A stretch of DNA of 32,157 nt from Sulfurovum sp. (GTDB lineage: Bacteria; Campylobacterota; Campylobacteria; Campylobacterales; Sulfurovaceae), in assembly GCA_026983515.1 (NCBI GenBank), contig JALWHT010000191.1, positions 1 through 32,157 of the forward strand. The letters are read 5' to 3'. Below are positions 1 to 8,161 of the stretch, one piece after another; position 1 is the stretch's first letter; each line of letters begins with the position of its first letter. A model generated the notes under the pieces. It searched no databases. It was not told where the DNA came from and was given only the letters and a program-made list of their open reading frames with translations. Position numbers and translations under genes: made by a program.

Positions 1-16
1 TTGTCAAAGATCACTC
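1..16 (-). promoter_or_regulatory. boxA-like antitermination element of an rRNA operon leader
   Basis: Read on the minus strand the first bases are GAGTGATCTTTGACAA, close to the boxA consensus TGCTCTTTAACA used by Nus factors in rRNA leaders. It lies about 50 bases downstream of a consensus minus-strand promoter, the usual order in an rRNA operon. The 16S gene itself would be outside the window to the left, so the assignment is inferred from the leader alone. Confidence 0.6.
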
Positions 17-69
17 ACTTCACACTCTCTCAACCAACTCGGTTAAGGTCTCTGTGTTTGTGGACGCGT

Positions 70-98
70 ATTATAGCACCGAACCCCTCCCTTGTCAA
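70..98 (-). promoter_or_regulatory. Strong sigma70 promoter, probably of an rRNA operon
   Basis: On the minus strand there is TTGACA (98-93), a 17-base spacer and TATAAT (75-70), a perfect match to the sigma70 consensus. The discriminator after the -10 is GC-rich (ACGCG), typical of stringently controlled stable-RNA promoters. Upstream (about 99-160) is a very A/T-rich tract that could act as an UP element. Transcription would start near position 63 and leave the window leftward. Confidence 0.8.
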
Positions 99-243
99 GG
101 GTTTTTGCGTTTTTTTTTGAAATTTTTTTAATTTATATATTTTACATACATTATTATATACATGAGTGCTACTTTTTGCCATTTCTAAGATTTGTTTCTC
201 TACAATGCCTGCACGCAATACTTATTGACAAGGAGTTTTATAT

Positions 244-432
244 ATGCGAAGCCTGTTTTTTTTATCACTTTGTAGTATATTTTTTTTTACTGGATGCAGT
301 CAGGAAGAGCCGATACCTCCGTCTCATCAGGAAATAGAAGCAAAATCAGCGATAGAGACAAATCGCACGGATGCAAAAAAAGCGCAAAATGAGTATCTTG
401 CCCTACAGCGTAAAAGAAAAGCCGAAGAGTGA
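244..432 (+). CDS. Small predicted lipoprotein, function unknown
   Basis: A 62-residue protein. It starts with a short basic end (MR), a hydrophobic stretch at residues 3-15 and a lipobox-like FTGC with Cys18, so it should be lipidated and anchored in a membrane after signal peptidase II cleavage. The mature part (19-62) is short, charged and rich in Glu, Lys and Ala, probably helical. An AAGGAG ribosome site lies at 230-235, and a TACAAT -10-like element lies at 201-206. No family is recognised. It has its own leader and a gap to the next gene, so it is probably monocistronic. Confidence 0.7.
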   Translation: MRSLFFLSLCSIFFFTGCSQEEPIPPSHQEIEAKSAIETNRTDAKKAQNEYLALQRKRKAEE

Positions 433-505
433 CTGTGATTAACCTTGGATTAATCTGACGTAATTATACTTGCACAAAAACAATCACCAATGAAAAAGGA
501 TTTAC

Positions 506-1195
506 ATGGCGTTATATGACAGAGACTATACAGCTGCCCGACAAACGGGTTATGTTCAGGAAGCGGCAACAGTCGACTTTATGAAAAAAACATATCAACT
601 GCTTGCTGCAAGCATGATCGCAGCTGCAGCCGGAGCATACGTGACAATGCCTTACGCAGCAGCAGTTATGCAATACAAATGGTTTATTTTTGGAGCGGAG
701 CTGCTTGTACTTTTCTTCGGCCTGGGACTCTCAAGAGGCAAACCAGGACTGAACCTGGCGATGCTCTTTCTTTTTACATTCCTCACAGGCGTTTCACTTG
801 TGCCACTCCTGGCTTCTTTCATCGGCGCAGGTATGGGAGCGGTCATCGGCAATGCTTTCCTAATGACATCTGTACTTTTCGGAGCCCTCAGCCTCTTTGC
901 GATCAACAGTAAAAGCGACTACTCCAGCTGGGGGAAACCGCTTTTCATTATCCTGATTGTCGTAATCATAGCATCACTGGTCAACTACTTCCTGCTTCAC
1001 AGCCCGATGATGCATATTATCATCACAGCAGGTGTACTTGTGCTGTTTGGATTCTTTACCATTTATGACACCCAGAATATTGCCAACGGTGCCTATGATT
1101 CACCGGTAGATGCAGCAGTATCACTCTATATAGATTTTTTGAATATGTTTACCACTATTCTTCAACTGCTCGGTATTTTCGGAAACGACGACTAA
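506..1195 (+). CDS. Bax inhibitor-1/YccA family membrane protein
   Basis: A 229-residue protein, the usual length for bacterial BI-1/YccA members. A soluble N-terminus of about 25 residues is followed by six or seven hydrophobic segments. The late segment ending FFTIYDTQNIANGAY, then a short acidic loop and DFLNMFTTILQLLGI, is typical of the family. YccA in E. coli binds and restrains the FtsH membrane protease, and other members conduct ions (calcium or protons); which applies here cannot be read from sequence. The start follows an AAAAAGGA ribosome site. A G/C-rich hairpin follows the stop codon. Confidence 0.9.
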   Translation: MALYDRDYTAARQTGYVQEAATVDFMKKTYQLLAASMIAAAAGAYVTMPYAAAVMQYKWFIFGAELLVLFFGLGLSRGKPGLNLAMLFLFTFLTGVSLVPLLASFIGAGMGAVIGNAFLMTSVLFGALSLFAINSKSDYSSWGKPLFIILIVVIIASLVNYFLLHSPMMHIIITAGVLVLFGFFTIYDTQNIANGAYDSPVDAAVSLYIDFLNMFTTILQLLGIFGNDD

Positions 1196-1208
1196 AACAA
1201 ACCATATT

Positions 1209-1264
1209 GGGGGGGGAAGTACTTTCCCCTGATGGTTCCCCCCCTGACTCCATTTCATTTTTTC
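1209..1264 (+). terminator. Possible terminator: G8/C7 hairpin with T-rich tail
   Basis: Eight G followed by AA (1209-1218) can pair with TT followed by seven C (1236-1244). A T-rich stretch (CATTTCATTTTTT) follows near 1250-1263. It lies just after the BI-1 gene and before the secG promoter, where a terminator is expected. The tail is several bases from the stem, so the call is tentative. Confidence 0.4.
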
Positions 1265-1293
1265 ACATTATCGTACTTTCAATATGGTTTGGG

Positions 1294-1299
1294 TATAAT
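1294..1299 (+). promoter_or_regulatory. -10 element of the secG promoter
   Basis: A perfect TATAAT with no good -35, a pattern common in Campylobacterota, where upstream T-rich DNA substitutes. A start near 1306 would leave a leader of about 40 bases before the secG ATG at 1347. It also argues against the earlier in-frame ATG at 1311. Confidence 0.5.
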
Positions 1300-1346
1300 C
1301 GCCCAAAATATTGCCCGCACACAAGCGGATATTCGAAGAGGATTTT

Positions 1347-1694
1347 ATGACATCTACACTGCTAATTGTACAAATTATTCTGGCAATCGCCATCACTATC
1401 ACTGTACTGCTTCAAAAAAGTTCAAGTATCGGTCTTGGTGCCTACAGCGGAAGTAACGAGTCCGTTTTCGGAGCAAAGGGTCCTATGGGCTTCCTGGCCA
1501 AAGCCACTTTTACATTGGCATTGCTCTTTATTGTCAATACACTGGCATTGGGGTACTTCTATACCAAAGAGAACCAAAGCTCGGTAGCTGACAAGATCGT
1601 TCCAAAGAACAACAAAGTTGTACCTGCCGCACCGATAAAGCCGTCTTCAGATGCGCCTGCTGCACCGGCAGCACCACAGACTCCAGAAAAATAA
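1347..1694 (+). CDS. secG: Protein-export membrane protein SecG
   Basis: SecG is the small third subunit of the SecYEG channel in the inner membrane. The 115-residue product has a first membrane helix (residues 3-20), the family loop with LLQKSSSIGLGAYSGSNESVFG, where Gly and Ser dominate, and a second helix (about 48-70). The C-terminal tail, about 40 residues rich in Ala and Pro, is longer than in E. coli and low in complexity. I chose ATG 1347 because GAAGAGGA sits just upstream and the protein then begins at the first helix. The alternative ATG at 1311 is almost at the predicted transcription start. Confidence 0.9.
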   Translation: MTSTLLIVQIILAIAITITVLLQKSSSIGLGAYSGSNESVFGAKGPMGFLAKATFTLALLFIVNTLALGYFYTKENQSSVADKIVPKNNKVVPAAPIKPSSDAPAAPAAPQTPEK

Positions 1695-1836
1695 ACACCC
1701 CGGACACATTTAAAGCCTGGAATGATTTCCCGGCTTACCTTTCCACCAGACACTATTTCCACACACCTTTCCATGAAGTACGCAAAAAGGTAAAAAAGGG
1801 TAAAATTCACTCAAATAATCCTTTAGGAGAGAATAT

Positions 1837-2394
1837 ATGATTGATGAAATTTTTGAACATACCAAAGAGCATATGGACAAGAGTATAGAGGCACTGAAGC
1901 GTGACTTTGCATCCCTGAGAACCGGTAAAGTGACTACCAGCATTGTTGACAATATCAAGGTTGACTATTATGGAACCCCTACTCCCCTGAACCAGGTAGG
2001 AAGTGTCATCGCAACCGATGCAACTACCATTGCCATTACACCATGGGAAAAAAACCTACTCAGTGACATTGAACGAGCAATCCAGGAAGCCAACATCGGG
2101 GTCAACCCCAACAACGACGGTGACTTCATCAAGCTTTTCTTCCCACCAATGACGAGTGAACAGCGCCAGGAAATTGTCAAGCAGGCCAAAGCAATGGCGG
2201 AAAATGCACGTGTTGCGGTCAGAAACATTCGTAAAGATGCCAATAACAAAATCAAGAAACTTGAAAAAGACAAAGAGATCAGCGAAGATGAATCCAAAAA
2301 AGCACAGGATGAGATCCAAAAGATTACCGATACACACATAGCAATGATCGATGATCTCTTTAAGTCTAAAGAAGCGGATATTCTAAAGGTTTAA
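1837..2394 (+). CDS. frr: Ribosome recycling factor
   Basis: RRF works with EF-G to split the post-termination ribosome in the cytoplasm. The 185-residue length is exactly that of the family. The N-terminal helix, the [20 protein letters not shown] segment and the [14 protein letters not shown] and [10 protein letters not shown] motifs are conserved, and the long C-terminal helix is rich in Lys and Glu. A TTAGGAGAG ribosome site precedes ATG 1837. A TAAAAT near 1801 may be its -10 element. pyrE starts one base after the frr stop, so the two are co-transcribed. Confidence 0.97.
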   Translation: MIDEIFEHTKEHMDKSIEALKRDFASLRTGKVTTSIVDNIKVDYYGTPTPLNQVGSVIATDATTIAITPWEKNLLSDIERAIQEANIGVNPNNDGDFIKLFFPPMTSEQRQEIVKQAKAMAENARVAVRNIRKDANNKIKKLEKDKEISEDESKKAQDEIQKITDTHIAMIDDLFKSKEADILKV

Positions 2395-2395
2395 A

Positions 2396-3001
2396 ATGAA
2401 TGTCGAACAAATTTACAAAGATGCTGATGCACTGCTTGAGGGGCACTTTCTTCTTGCCAGCGGCAACCATTCGGCACGCTATCTTCAGAGTGCAAAAGTA
2501 CTGGAGTACCCTGAAACTGCTACCAAACTTGCAGATGCTCTTGCCAACATGATTCGTGAAGCCGGTGTCGAAGTCGATACTGTATGTGCACCGGCACTTG
2601 GCGGTGTTCTAGCCGGTTATGAACTCGCACGTTCCCTTGGTGTGCGCTCTATCTTTGTTGAAAAAAAAGAGGGCGGTATGGAGCTTCGAAGAGGTTTTGA
2701 AGTCAAACCGGGAGAGAAGATCATTATCTGTGAAGATATCATCACTACAGGCGGCTCCGCAGTGAAAGCAGCAGAAGCCATTGAAGCACTTGGCGCAAAA
2801 GTTGTTGCATTCGCCTCACTTGCCAACCGTGGTTTTTGTAAACGTGTCGGAGGAGAAGCCGAAGCAAAGCCTGAGTGTAAGCTCCCTGCCGATGTGCCGC
2901 TCTTCTCTCTGGCAGACTTTACATTTGAAATGTATGCACCTGATGCATGTCCTATGTGTCAAGAGGGAAGCACTGCCATCAAACCCGGCAGCAAAGGGTA
3001 G
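2396..3001 (+). CDS. pyrE: Orotate phosphoribosyltransferase
   Basis: It joins orotate to PRPP to make OMP, the fifth step of pyrimidine synthesis. The 201-residue protein carries the PRPP-binding motif [19 protein letters not shown] (residues 110-128), with the acidic pair followed by TTGGS. The catalytic-loop segment [14 protein letters not shown] (88-101) is also present. The C-terminus holds Cys residues (FCKRVGG and CPMCQEG), as in the longer OPRTs of Campylobacterota and Alphaproteobacteria. It follows frr by one base. The stop lies 5 bases from the end of the convergent PAS gene, with no obvious terminator between. Confidence 0.96.
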   Translation: MNVEQIYKDADALLEGHFLLASGNHSARYLQSAKVLEYPETATKLADALANMIREAGVEVDTVCAPALGGVLAGYELARSLGVRSIFVEKKEGGMELRRGFEVKPGEKIIICEDIITTGGSAVKAAEAIEALGAKVVAFASLANRGFCKRVGGEAEAKPECKLPADVPLFSLADFTFEMYAPDACPMCQEGSTAIKPGSKG

Positions 3002-3006
3002 ACGGG

Positions 3007-3516
3007 CTAAAAGTTACACGCCCCTCTTCCCATAAATACTTCTCCACAATACTGGCTGGTTGTATTTGCATTGCCGCTAAGACGAATCGTTTCATACTCT
3101 TCAATTACTTTTCCCAGCTTGTCCGCATCCGGGGCACGTCTCGTTGCCATAAACCCAACCAATTCACCCTTATCATTACGCTTTGGCTGAATAGTCATTT
3201 CAGTCCAATAGCCTACACCTTCTTTCGAAATATTGCAGATATATCCGCTCCATGTCTTTCCTGCAGACGTCTTTTGACACGCATCTTTAAAAATGGACTG
3301 TGGCATCGTTGGATGCATATGGGCACAGTGTGGAGAGCCGATCACCTCTTCCTTCTCATAACCACTCACTTCGATAAAACGACGGTTGGCATAGGTGATG
3401 ACACCATCCATATCAGTTTCAACAAGTAATGGCTTCCCCTCATAAATAAACTCTTCTTCTTTGCTCTCTTCTCTGCTGACAACATTCTCCGTTTTTACAT
3501 TAGTAAATGTAACCAT
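3007..3516 (-). CDS. Single PAS-domain sensor protein
   Basis: A 169-residue soluble protein. Residues about 25-135 form a PAS domain of the Aer type, with DMDGVITYANRRFIEVSGY, then GSPHCAHMHPTMPQSIFKD and VGYWTEMTIQPKRND. Aer-like PAS domains bind FAD and sense redox or oxygen. No methyl-accepting, kinase or GGDEF output domain follows, so it must pass its signal to a partner protein, perhaps a chemotaxis receptor. The last 20 residues carry a Cys (QYCGEVF) and a second near the end (ACNF). A GGAGAA site precedes the ATG, and it appears monocistronic. Confidence 0.85.
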   Translation of the reverse strand: MVTFTNVKTENVVSREESKEEEFIYEGKPLLVETDMDGVITYANRRFIEVSGYEKEEVIGSPHCAHMHPTMPQSIFKDACQKTSAGKTWSGYICNISKEGVGYWTEMTIQPKRNDKGELVGFMATRRAPDADKLGKVIEEYETIRLSGNANTTSQYCGEVFMGRGACNF

Positions 3517-3565
3517 ATTTATTCTCCTGCTTTTTATATATTAAATATAATAATAAATTGAGAAT

Positions 3566-3571
3566 ATTATA
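3566..3571 (-). promoter_or_regulatory. -10 element of the PAS-protein gene
   Basis: The minus strand reads TATAAT here, 50 bases upstream of the PAS gene start, in a very AT-rich leader. There is no clear -35. It is the only good hexamer in the 105-base gap to the ATPase gene. Confidence 0.4.
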
Positions 3572-3621
3572 GGACAATCTCTTTTAAAACTACTTTATCT
3601 ATCTATACACTCAATATTAAT

Positions 3622-5943
3622 TTAGATACGCCATACAAGTGCACAGCTTTCTATATCAATATCAGTCTTTCTCGGTTTGATTCTAAACTCGGTAACTTCG
3701 CAATTTTCCACACTGTACTTCTCGTTCAATGCATCTATTTTTTGTTCAAGCTCCTCTTCAAGGACATTAATGTCTTCTTCAATGGAGGCTACCCGTTCCT
3801 GCGCACGGTTCATCTCTCCCCTTTCCTTGAGAATCCGTCCACCTTTATTGACAGCTCTACCTACTTTGCTGACACTTGTTTTGCCAAAGAGTGCTCCCAA
3901 TACAGAAATACCTGCCTCGATAATACTGTTCGTAGCATCTGACTCTTCTTTTGCTACACGTGCTTTGGCACGCTCCAAGCGCTCCATCAGTACTTTTTCC
4001 TTTTTGGCATAACGCTCTTTGAGTTTGTCAATGTCTTGTTCCTTCAGCTCTTCTATCATATCCTGAAGACGCACCATAAAGTCTGCCCGGCTCTCCCCCA
4101 CCTTCGATTCAAGCTTTGGAGATCTGCAGCGCCACAATGGCAACGATTCACTCTGATAAAGATAATCTTTTAACTCACGTACACATTTACGCAAACCCTT
4201 ATCCTGGAGCACTATTTCCGGAAGTGGCGCAAAGTGGGCACCGGTAGGTACAGTACGCGGGAAACGTTCAAAATCTACCGACTCCTCTTCTGCTTCTTCC
4301 CAGTCAATACGGGAAAGCGATGCCTCTATCGGCAGGGAGAGCATCAAGGATTTCTCTTCATCGATACCTCTGCTTTGATTGAAAAAGTGGACAGTGGCTT
4401 TTGCTGCCAATGTTGGAAAGTAGTCATTCCTTCCTGTAGCATCCGGTTCAAAATACTGAATAATAGATCTGTCAACCTGCTGATAGGTCTGTGTTGCACT
4501 CTCCTGACGCATTGCCTGACCTGACAACGTGGTAACTTTGCTTGCCTTTTGCGCCATTAATGTGGCGATCTCATCTTTTTTCAATGGTCCCTTAAGATAG
4601 CTCAATACCCAACGGGTTGTAAAGAGTCTGATGTCATCCAGATGTGCACTTTTGAGAAAGAAGGTACGTTTGGCAAGGTTAGCGAGCAGTGCTTTGATTT
4701 CATTCTTGTCGAAGCTAGAACCGACCTTGCCGCCAAGCCCGTCAATGACCCGTTCGATATCCTGTGTTGTCTGCAGCCGCCCAATGAACCAGGTACCGAT
4801 ATTGGCAAGCCCCTTGTAGTCGAGGTCAACCGGATTTTGCGTACTGAGCACCACCCCTACACCAAAGGCACGTGCCTGTTTGAGCAATAACAGCATCGGC
4901 TCTTTACTTGGCGGATTTTTGCTTGGCGGGAAGAAACCGAAAATCTCATCCATGTAAAGCAGTGTCTTGAGTCTCGAGGTACCACTTTGTCGCCGCATCC
5001 ACGCAATGTATCGGTTGAGCAGCAGCGTGACAAAAAACATCCGTTCCTGATCATTCAGGTGCGCAATGGAAAAAATGGCAATTTTTGCTTTGCCGTTCTC
5101 ATCATAGAGAAGTTTTTGGATATCGAGTGCTTCTCCTTCCAGCCATGATGAAAAACTCGGATTTGCAAGCAGTGCGTTGAACCTTGTTGCCAGATAAAAA
5201 CGTTTTTTTTGCGGGAAAAAGTCTTCCAACGGCAACACGCCTATTTTTTTGAACGGCGGATTGATAATCTGTCCGATGATCTTTGCAATGTCCATCTCTT
5301 CATCCGATGTCCAGGCATGCATCAGAATTTGTGCGACAAGAATATATTCAGGGGTATCAAGCGAATCGGTATCTTCCCCGATGAGTGCCAGCAGACTGGA
5401 AGCAGCACTTTTGAGATAAGAGGCAAGTATATCGCTCTCTTCCATAATTTCTACCGGCGGTTTGCCAAGAGAAGAGAGGATGTTCACCGACACACCGGCA
5501 GAGCTTCCCGGGGTATAGATGGTTTTCGCCACAGCAGCAAAACGCGCAACCCTTTCACTGCTTTGCTGCCAGCTTTCAATGCCCTCTTTCCACATTTTGG
5601 CCACTTTCTGGGCATAAACAGCAGGTACTTCACCTTTTGCTTCTGCTTCATCCCGTACCCAGGGTTCAAACTGCTTTGCAGAAAACTCCGGATCTGTCAA
5701 ACAAAGGTTTCCCATATCGCCTTTGGGGTCAATAACAATAGCCGGGATATTGTCAATAGCCGCTTCTTCAATCAGTGCTACACCCAGCCCTGTCTTTCCT
5801 GACCCGGTCATACCGATTATGGCAGCATGTGTAGTAAAATTTTTATTCTTTAACAGTGTAAGTATTTCTGTTGGCTGCTGTGTCTCTTTGTCTACATCTT
5901 TCCCAAGATAGAAAAGTCCCAGTTTCTCGTATACTTCCTGCAT
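3622..5943 (-). CDS. HerA/DUF853-type P-loop ATPase with C-terminal coiled coil
   Basis: A 773-residue protein. The N-terminal ATPase has a Walker A GMTGSGKT (44-51) with IDPKGDMGNL soon after (71-80), a Walker B KTLLYMDE (326-333) and a sensor-like STQNPVDL (367-374). This order matches the HerA-like DUF853 family (FtsK/VirB4-type fold). HerA proteins act on DNA ends with the nuclease NurA, but no NurA is nearby and the role of DUF853 members is not established. Residues about 620-740 are strongly charged and predicted coiled coil, with a Gly-rich patch between. The TACAAT read at 5986-5981 on this strand may be its promoter. It lies after the last T2SS gene with a 79-base gap, so readthrough is possible. 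Confidence 0.85.
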   Translation of the reverse strand: MQEVYEKLGLFYLGKDVDKETQQPTEILTLLKNKNFTTHAAIIGMTGSGKTGLGVALIEEAAIDNIPAIVIDPKGDMGNLCLTDPEFSAKQFEPWVRDEAEAKGEVPAVYAQKVAKMWKEGIESWQQSSERVARFAAVAKTIYTPGSSAGVSVNILSSLGKPPVEIMEESDILASYLKSAASSLLALIGEDTDSLDTPEYILVAQILMHAWTSDEEMDIAKIIGQIINPPFKKIGVLPLEDFFPQKKRFYLATRFNALLANPSFSSWLEGEALDIQKLLYDENGKAKIAIFSIAHLNDQERMFFVTLLLNRYIAWMRRQSGTSRLKTLLYMDEIFGFFPPSKNPPSKEPMLLLLKQARAFGVGVVLSTQNPVDLDYKGLANIGTWFIGRLQTTQDIERVIDGLGGKVGSSFDKNEIKALLANLAKRTFFLKSAHLDDIRLFTTRWVLSYLKGPLKKDEIATLMAQKASKVTTLSGQAMRQESATQTYQQVDRSIIQYFEPDATGRNDYFPTLAAKATVHFFNQSRGIDEEKSLMLSLPIEASLSRIDWEEAEEESVDFERFPRTVPTGAHFAPLPEIVLQDKGLRKCVRELKDYLYQSESLPLWRCRSPKLESKVGESRADFMVRLQDMIEELKEQDIDKLKERYAKKEKVLMERLERAKARVAKEESDATNSIIEAGISVLGALFGKTSVSKVGRAVNKGGRILKERGEMNRAQERVASIEEDINVLEEELEQKIDALNEKYSVENCEVTEFRIKPRKTDIDIESCALVWRI

Positions 5944-6022
5944 TGTTAGATCCTTTGTATAGCATATTGCATATGGGATTATTGTACCAAAATCAAAACT
6001 TCGTCAGCTTACCTTCCTATCA

Positions 6023-6649
6023 TCAGCGCGCCAAGGAAGGTTTTATGTCTGGTGAGGGTGTTTGGGTCGTAGGAGGTTCCTCCGGCTTACGATCCCGGTT
6101 GAACGGTTTTGTTCCTCTTGGCTTTTTAGGGTTTGCTTTCTTTGCTTTCGGCTTGGTAATGCCTTGTATCATGAAACTCACAGGCTTTTTCCCTTTTTGC
6201 TGAAGGGTAACAAGTACCTTGTCTCTTTTCCAGTAAATATCAAACAGGCTCATCCCCTTCATCACAGCATCTACTGCAACCTCTTCATCCTCCCCTACAG
6301 GAAGATGAAAATCGGTTCCCTCCACCCTTACCAGTGTTTTATCTTGTTTCAGTACCATCCAGCAGACCTTTACCTGCGAAAGACCATAAAGTGAATTGTT
6401 GGTTTTTTCTATACAAAGGCGGTCAAACTCATCTTTATGCAGGGTCAGGTTGCCATCACTACTGGCAATATCCAAAAAGAGTGTTTTTGTACTTTTGGCC
6501 TGATCTTTTGCTTTTAAAAGATACCCGAAAAGATGGCTGTTGGAGTCACGCAGGAGGGTAACGCTTTTGTAGAGTGCCGGCAATATGATCCCCAACAGTG
6601 CAATGGAAATAAGTACTTCGATGAGGGTAAATGCCGCGCGCTGTCGCAT
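6023..6649 (-). CDS. Type II secretion minor pseudopilin, GspJ-like
   Basis: A 208-residue prepilin-like protein. The class III leader is very short (RQRA), with cleavage expected between Ala6 and Phe7. The helix FTLIEVLISIALLGIILPAL keeps Glu5 of the mature form. The rest is a globular domain of about 140 residues, then a Lys/Pro-rich tail from about residue 170. Its size and its place as the last gene of the operon suggest GspJ, a tip pseudopilin, but the paralogue cannot be fixed by eye. Its ATG overlaps the gspE stop by one base (TGATG), so translation is coupled. The tail, with many Pro, Lys and Thr, is unusual for this family. Confidence 0.8.
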   Translation of the reverse strand: MRQRAAFTLIEVLISIALLGIILPALYKSVTLLRDSNSHLFGYLLKAKDQAKSTKTLFLDIASSDGNLTLHKDEFDRLCIEKTNNSLYGLSQVKVCWMVLKQDKTLVRVEGTDFHLPVGEDEEVAVDAVMKGMSLFDIYWKRDKVLVTLQQKGKKPVSFMIQGITKPKAKKANPKKPRGTKPFNRDRKPEEPPTTQTPSPDIKPSLAR

Positions 6650-8160
6650 CAGCCGTCCATCAACCCTACCCGGATTGCCTCTTCATAACTGGTCTGTCCG
6701 TCAATCATCATTTGTTTAAGTTTGTCCGAGATAGTAGCCATCCCTTTCTGCTTCATTGCCTCACGGATCTGATGATCATTGTAGCCATCTTTCATCATCA
6801 TCTTAACATCATCATCCACGATGAAGAGTTCACCAATGGCCTGCCTGCCCTTGTATCCGGTAAAATCACACTCCTTACAGCCTACGGCCGTATAGTAGAT
6901 CTGGGAGGAAGGAAGCCCGGCCTCTTCCGTGACTACCGGAGAAAGTGTCGTTTCAGTCTTGCAGTGGATACAAAGTTTACGCGCCAAACGCTGTGCCAGT
7001 ACCCCAAGCAGTGTCGAGGAGATCAGGAAATTTTCGATTCCCATATCCATGAGACGGCTTAGTGAGGAGGTAGCATCATTGGTGTGCAGTGTAGAGAGCA
7101 GCAGGTGCCCTGTGAGTGCCGAACGCAGGGCGATATCTGCTGTTTCGGAGTCTCGAATTTCTCCAACCATGATAATGTCGGGATCCTGACGCAGAATCGA
7201 ACGTAGCCCTGCCGCAAAGGTCAACCCTACCTTATCGTTCACCTGTATCTGTGAAATATTATCCGCGTTGTACTCTACCGGATCTTCTACGGTAATGATG
7301 TTCTTGTCCGGTGATGCAATGTGCTGCAGACAGGCGTGCAGTGTGGTCGATTTACCCGATCCTGTCGGTCCTGTTACCAAGATCATACCGTGAGAATGTG
7401 TCAAAAGCTTGTAAAGACTTTTGGTAATGTCTTCGGAAAATCCAAGCGATTCCAGTGTAGGGATGTGCTCACTCTGTGCCAAAATACGCATGACAACCCG
7501 CTCTCCGTGATAGGTAGGCAAAATAGAGACCCTGACATCGAGTGTTTTACCCGAAATAGAGATCTGTGTACGCCCATCCTGAGGTACACGCTTCTCGGAA
7601 ATGTCGAGGTTGGAGATGACTTTAACACGGTTGATCACCAACCCTATGACCGTCTTGTCAAGATCAAGATGCTTTTTCAATGCCCCATCAATACGAAGCC
7701 GCACATCGCCTTTACGCTCTCCGCTTTCAATGTGAATATCGCTGGCACCTTTCTGAATGGCCTGAAAAAAGAGGGAGTTGACCAGTTTGATAATGGGTGC
7801 AGACGCTTCACTGGAGAGCAGATCTTGTGAGTTCCGGATGAACTCCAGAAGATCTGACTCGACTTCGATAAGCTCCTCTGTTGCCGTCGACATCTCCTCA
7901 AACTCGGAGCCGCGCTGAATTTCCAAAAACTTGTTCTTCAAGCGCTCAAAACTCTCTGCATCCACTACCGTAACAGGATACTCAACTCCCAATTTTGCCA
8001 GATGGTTAAGTGCTTCTCCCATTGTCGTTTCTTCGACAACTGCACGTTTTTCACCATCGATACGGGAGAAGAGAAGGTTATGCCCGATCGCCAGTTTGTG
8101 GTTGATCTCCTCCTCCCAAAGCGGCTCGAGGTTGACATCTTTCAGACGAGAAAACTGCAT
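6649..8160 (-). CDS. gspE: Type II secretion ATPase GspE
   Basis: The cytoplasmic hexameric ATPase that drives pseudopilus growth. In 503 residues it has an N-terminal domain (1-120) that should bind GspL, then the PilB/GspE core: Walker A GPTGSGKS (264-271), the Asp box VEDPVEY (291-297), Walker B DPDIIMVGE (326-334), and the His box with STLHTNDA (356-363). A four-Cys zinc site, CxxC at 397/400 and CxxC at 428/431, marks it as GspE/PilB rather than PilT. It starts one base after the gspD stop with GGAG upstream. Confidence 0.95.
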   Translation of the reverse strand: MQFSRLKDVNLEPLWEEEINHKLAIGHNLLFSRIDGEKRAVVEETTMGEALNHLAKLGVEYPVTVVDAESFERLKNKFLEIQRGSEFEEMSTATEELIEVESDLLEFIRNSQDLLSSEASAPIIKLVNSLFFQAIQKGASDIHIESGERKGDVRLRIDGALKKHLDLDKTVIGLVINRVKVISNLDISEKRVPQDGRTQISISGKTLDVRVSILPTYHGERVVMRILAQSEHIPTLESLGFSEDITKSLYKLLTHSHGMILVTGPTGSGKSTTLHACLQHIASPDKNIITVEDPVEYNADNISQIQVNDKVGLTFAAGLRSILRQDPDIIMVGEIRDSETADIALRSALTGHLLLSTLHTNDATSSLSRLMDMGIENFLISSTLLGVLAQRLARKLCIHCKTETTLSPVVTEEAGLPSSQIYYTAVGCKECDFTGYKGRQAIGELFIVDDDVKMMMKDGYNDHQIREAMKQKGMATISDKLKQMMIDGQTSYEEAIRVGLMDG

Positions 8161-8161
8161 T

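Noticed and set aside
30-218. Minus-strand frame over the promoter region
   Set aside because: It reads through the -10 and -35 of the strong minus-strand promoter, and the codon content is random.
92-337. Long open frame on the plus strand before and over the lipoprotein gene
   Set aside because: It lies across the rRNA promoter region, is very Phe/Tyr-rich from AT-rich DNA, and has no ribosome site.
5209-5802. 197-residue plus-strand frame within the HerA-like gene
   Set aside because: Opposite strand to a strongly supported ATPase; no recognisable motif.
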